64,000 nucleotides of DNA, from the NCBI RefSeq assembly GCF_000421265.1, contig NZ_ATWN01000007.1:186001-250000 (forward strand), written 5' to 3'. Position numbers and translations under genes: made by a program. The notes under the pieces were generated by a model, which searched no databases, was not told where the DNA came from, and saw nothing but the letters and a program-made list of their open reading frames with translations. Origin of the DNA: Thalassospira lucentensis MCCC 1A00383 = DSM 14000 (lineage in GTDB: Bacteria; Pseudomonadota; Alphaproteobacteria; Rhodospirillales; Thalassospiraceae). This document shows, in pieces, positions 63,923-64,000 of this stretch (position 1 is its first letter; every line of letters starts with the position of its first letter).

Positions 63923-64000
63923 ATGGACCACGAAGATGTCTGGCGTTTTACGGTCGAAATGTATGGCCGTGACGGGGTCGCGCCATTATTTTTGACCCTT
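63923..64000 (+). CDS. TIGR02444 family protein (5' part only)
   Basis: ATG 63923 opens a frame running off the window edge after 26 residues. VWRFTVEMYGRDGVAPLFL resembles the start of TIGR02444/DUF2390 proteins (FWDFSLALYARPGVAPACL-like), which have unknown function. It lies 59 bases after pfkA. The ribosome-binding site is weak, with GGTTGGG upstream. Only the N-terminus can be judged. Confidence 0.6.
   Translation, partial: MDHEDVWRFTVEMYGRDGVAPLFLTL

Overview
This window looks like chromosomal DNA of an alphaproteobacterium, most likely order Rhodospirillales and close to Thalassospira. The inference rests on gene content: COQ9 and UbiG ubiquinone proteins, DUF1178, DUF4167 and DUF465 proteins, a three-subunit proton-translocating transhydrogenase of the Rhodospirillum rubrum type (separate PntAA and PntAB), and the order lysC-ptsP-...-prfA-prmC-DUF4167-...-clpB, which recurs in this class. 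The genus is a guess from memory. I see no rRNA, tRNA, CRISPR array, insertion sequence or prophage.

Layout. 1-10.5 kb: the tail of an unknown gene, a chemotaxis receptor, a methyltransferase, a GST plus PNPOx/ferredoxin-reductase fusion facing a LysR gene with a clear operator between them, comF, a glutaredoxin gene, and a second LysR gene facing a nitronate-monooxygenase-type gene. 10.5-20 kb: a GntR / PhyH-type dioxygenase / SAF-domain dehydrogenase operon, a nitrilase-type amidase, a VOC protein, a YHS protein, a Tat-exported PhoX-type phosphatase, two methyltransferases including ubiG, and a DUF1178 protein. 20-39 kb: the core block of lysC, a flavin oxidoreductase, ptsP, a RodZ-like protein, ispG, hisS-hemA-prfA-prmC, a DUF4167 protein, an unusual VirD4-like protein, a MOSC protein and clpB. 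39-50 kb: a DUF4197 protein, a P-loop kinase, an acyl-CoA synthetase, pepF with an ABC1 kinase, and pntAA-pntAB-pntB. 50-64 kb: an AT-rich gene with a PD-(D/E)XK nuclease signature, an anchored hypothetical protein, an SDR, a PepSY/DUF2946 pair, rpsU, a DUF3302/HlyD pair, def-COQ9, a degenerate SNase-like protein, purE and purK, a degenerate GGDEF protein, a DUF465 protein, a phosphofructokinase and the start of a TIGR02444 gene.

Most genes are housekeeping: translation and its fidelity (hisS, prfA, prmC, def, rpsU), cofactor supply (ispG, hemA, ubiG, COQ9), amino acid and purine synthesis (lysC, purE, purK), redox balance (pntAAB, glutaredoxin), nitrogen-PTS signalling (ptsP) and protein quality control (clpB, pepF). 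The two least ordinary loci are the VirD4-like protein at 33.7-35.3 kb, which keeps the coupling-protein layout but appears to have lost the Walker A motif and the Walker B glutamate, and the AT-rich nuclease-like gene at 49.7-51.2 kb, which has its own promoter and sits between intact host genes. A structured gene-free leader of about 590 nt upstream of pntAA ends in a terminator and may encode a small RNA or attenuator. Several other proteins carry substituted catalytic motifs (GGDEF, SNase, ABC1 KxGQ), and the phosphofructokinase combines active-site residues of the ATP and PPi types.

Coordinates include stop codons. Starts were chosen from ribosome-binding sites and family N-termini. Family assignments come from motif recognition, without database searches.
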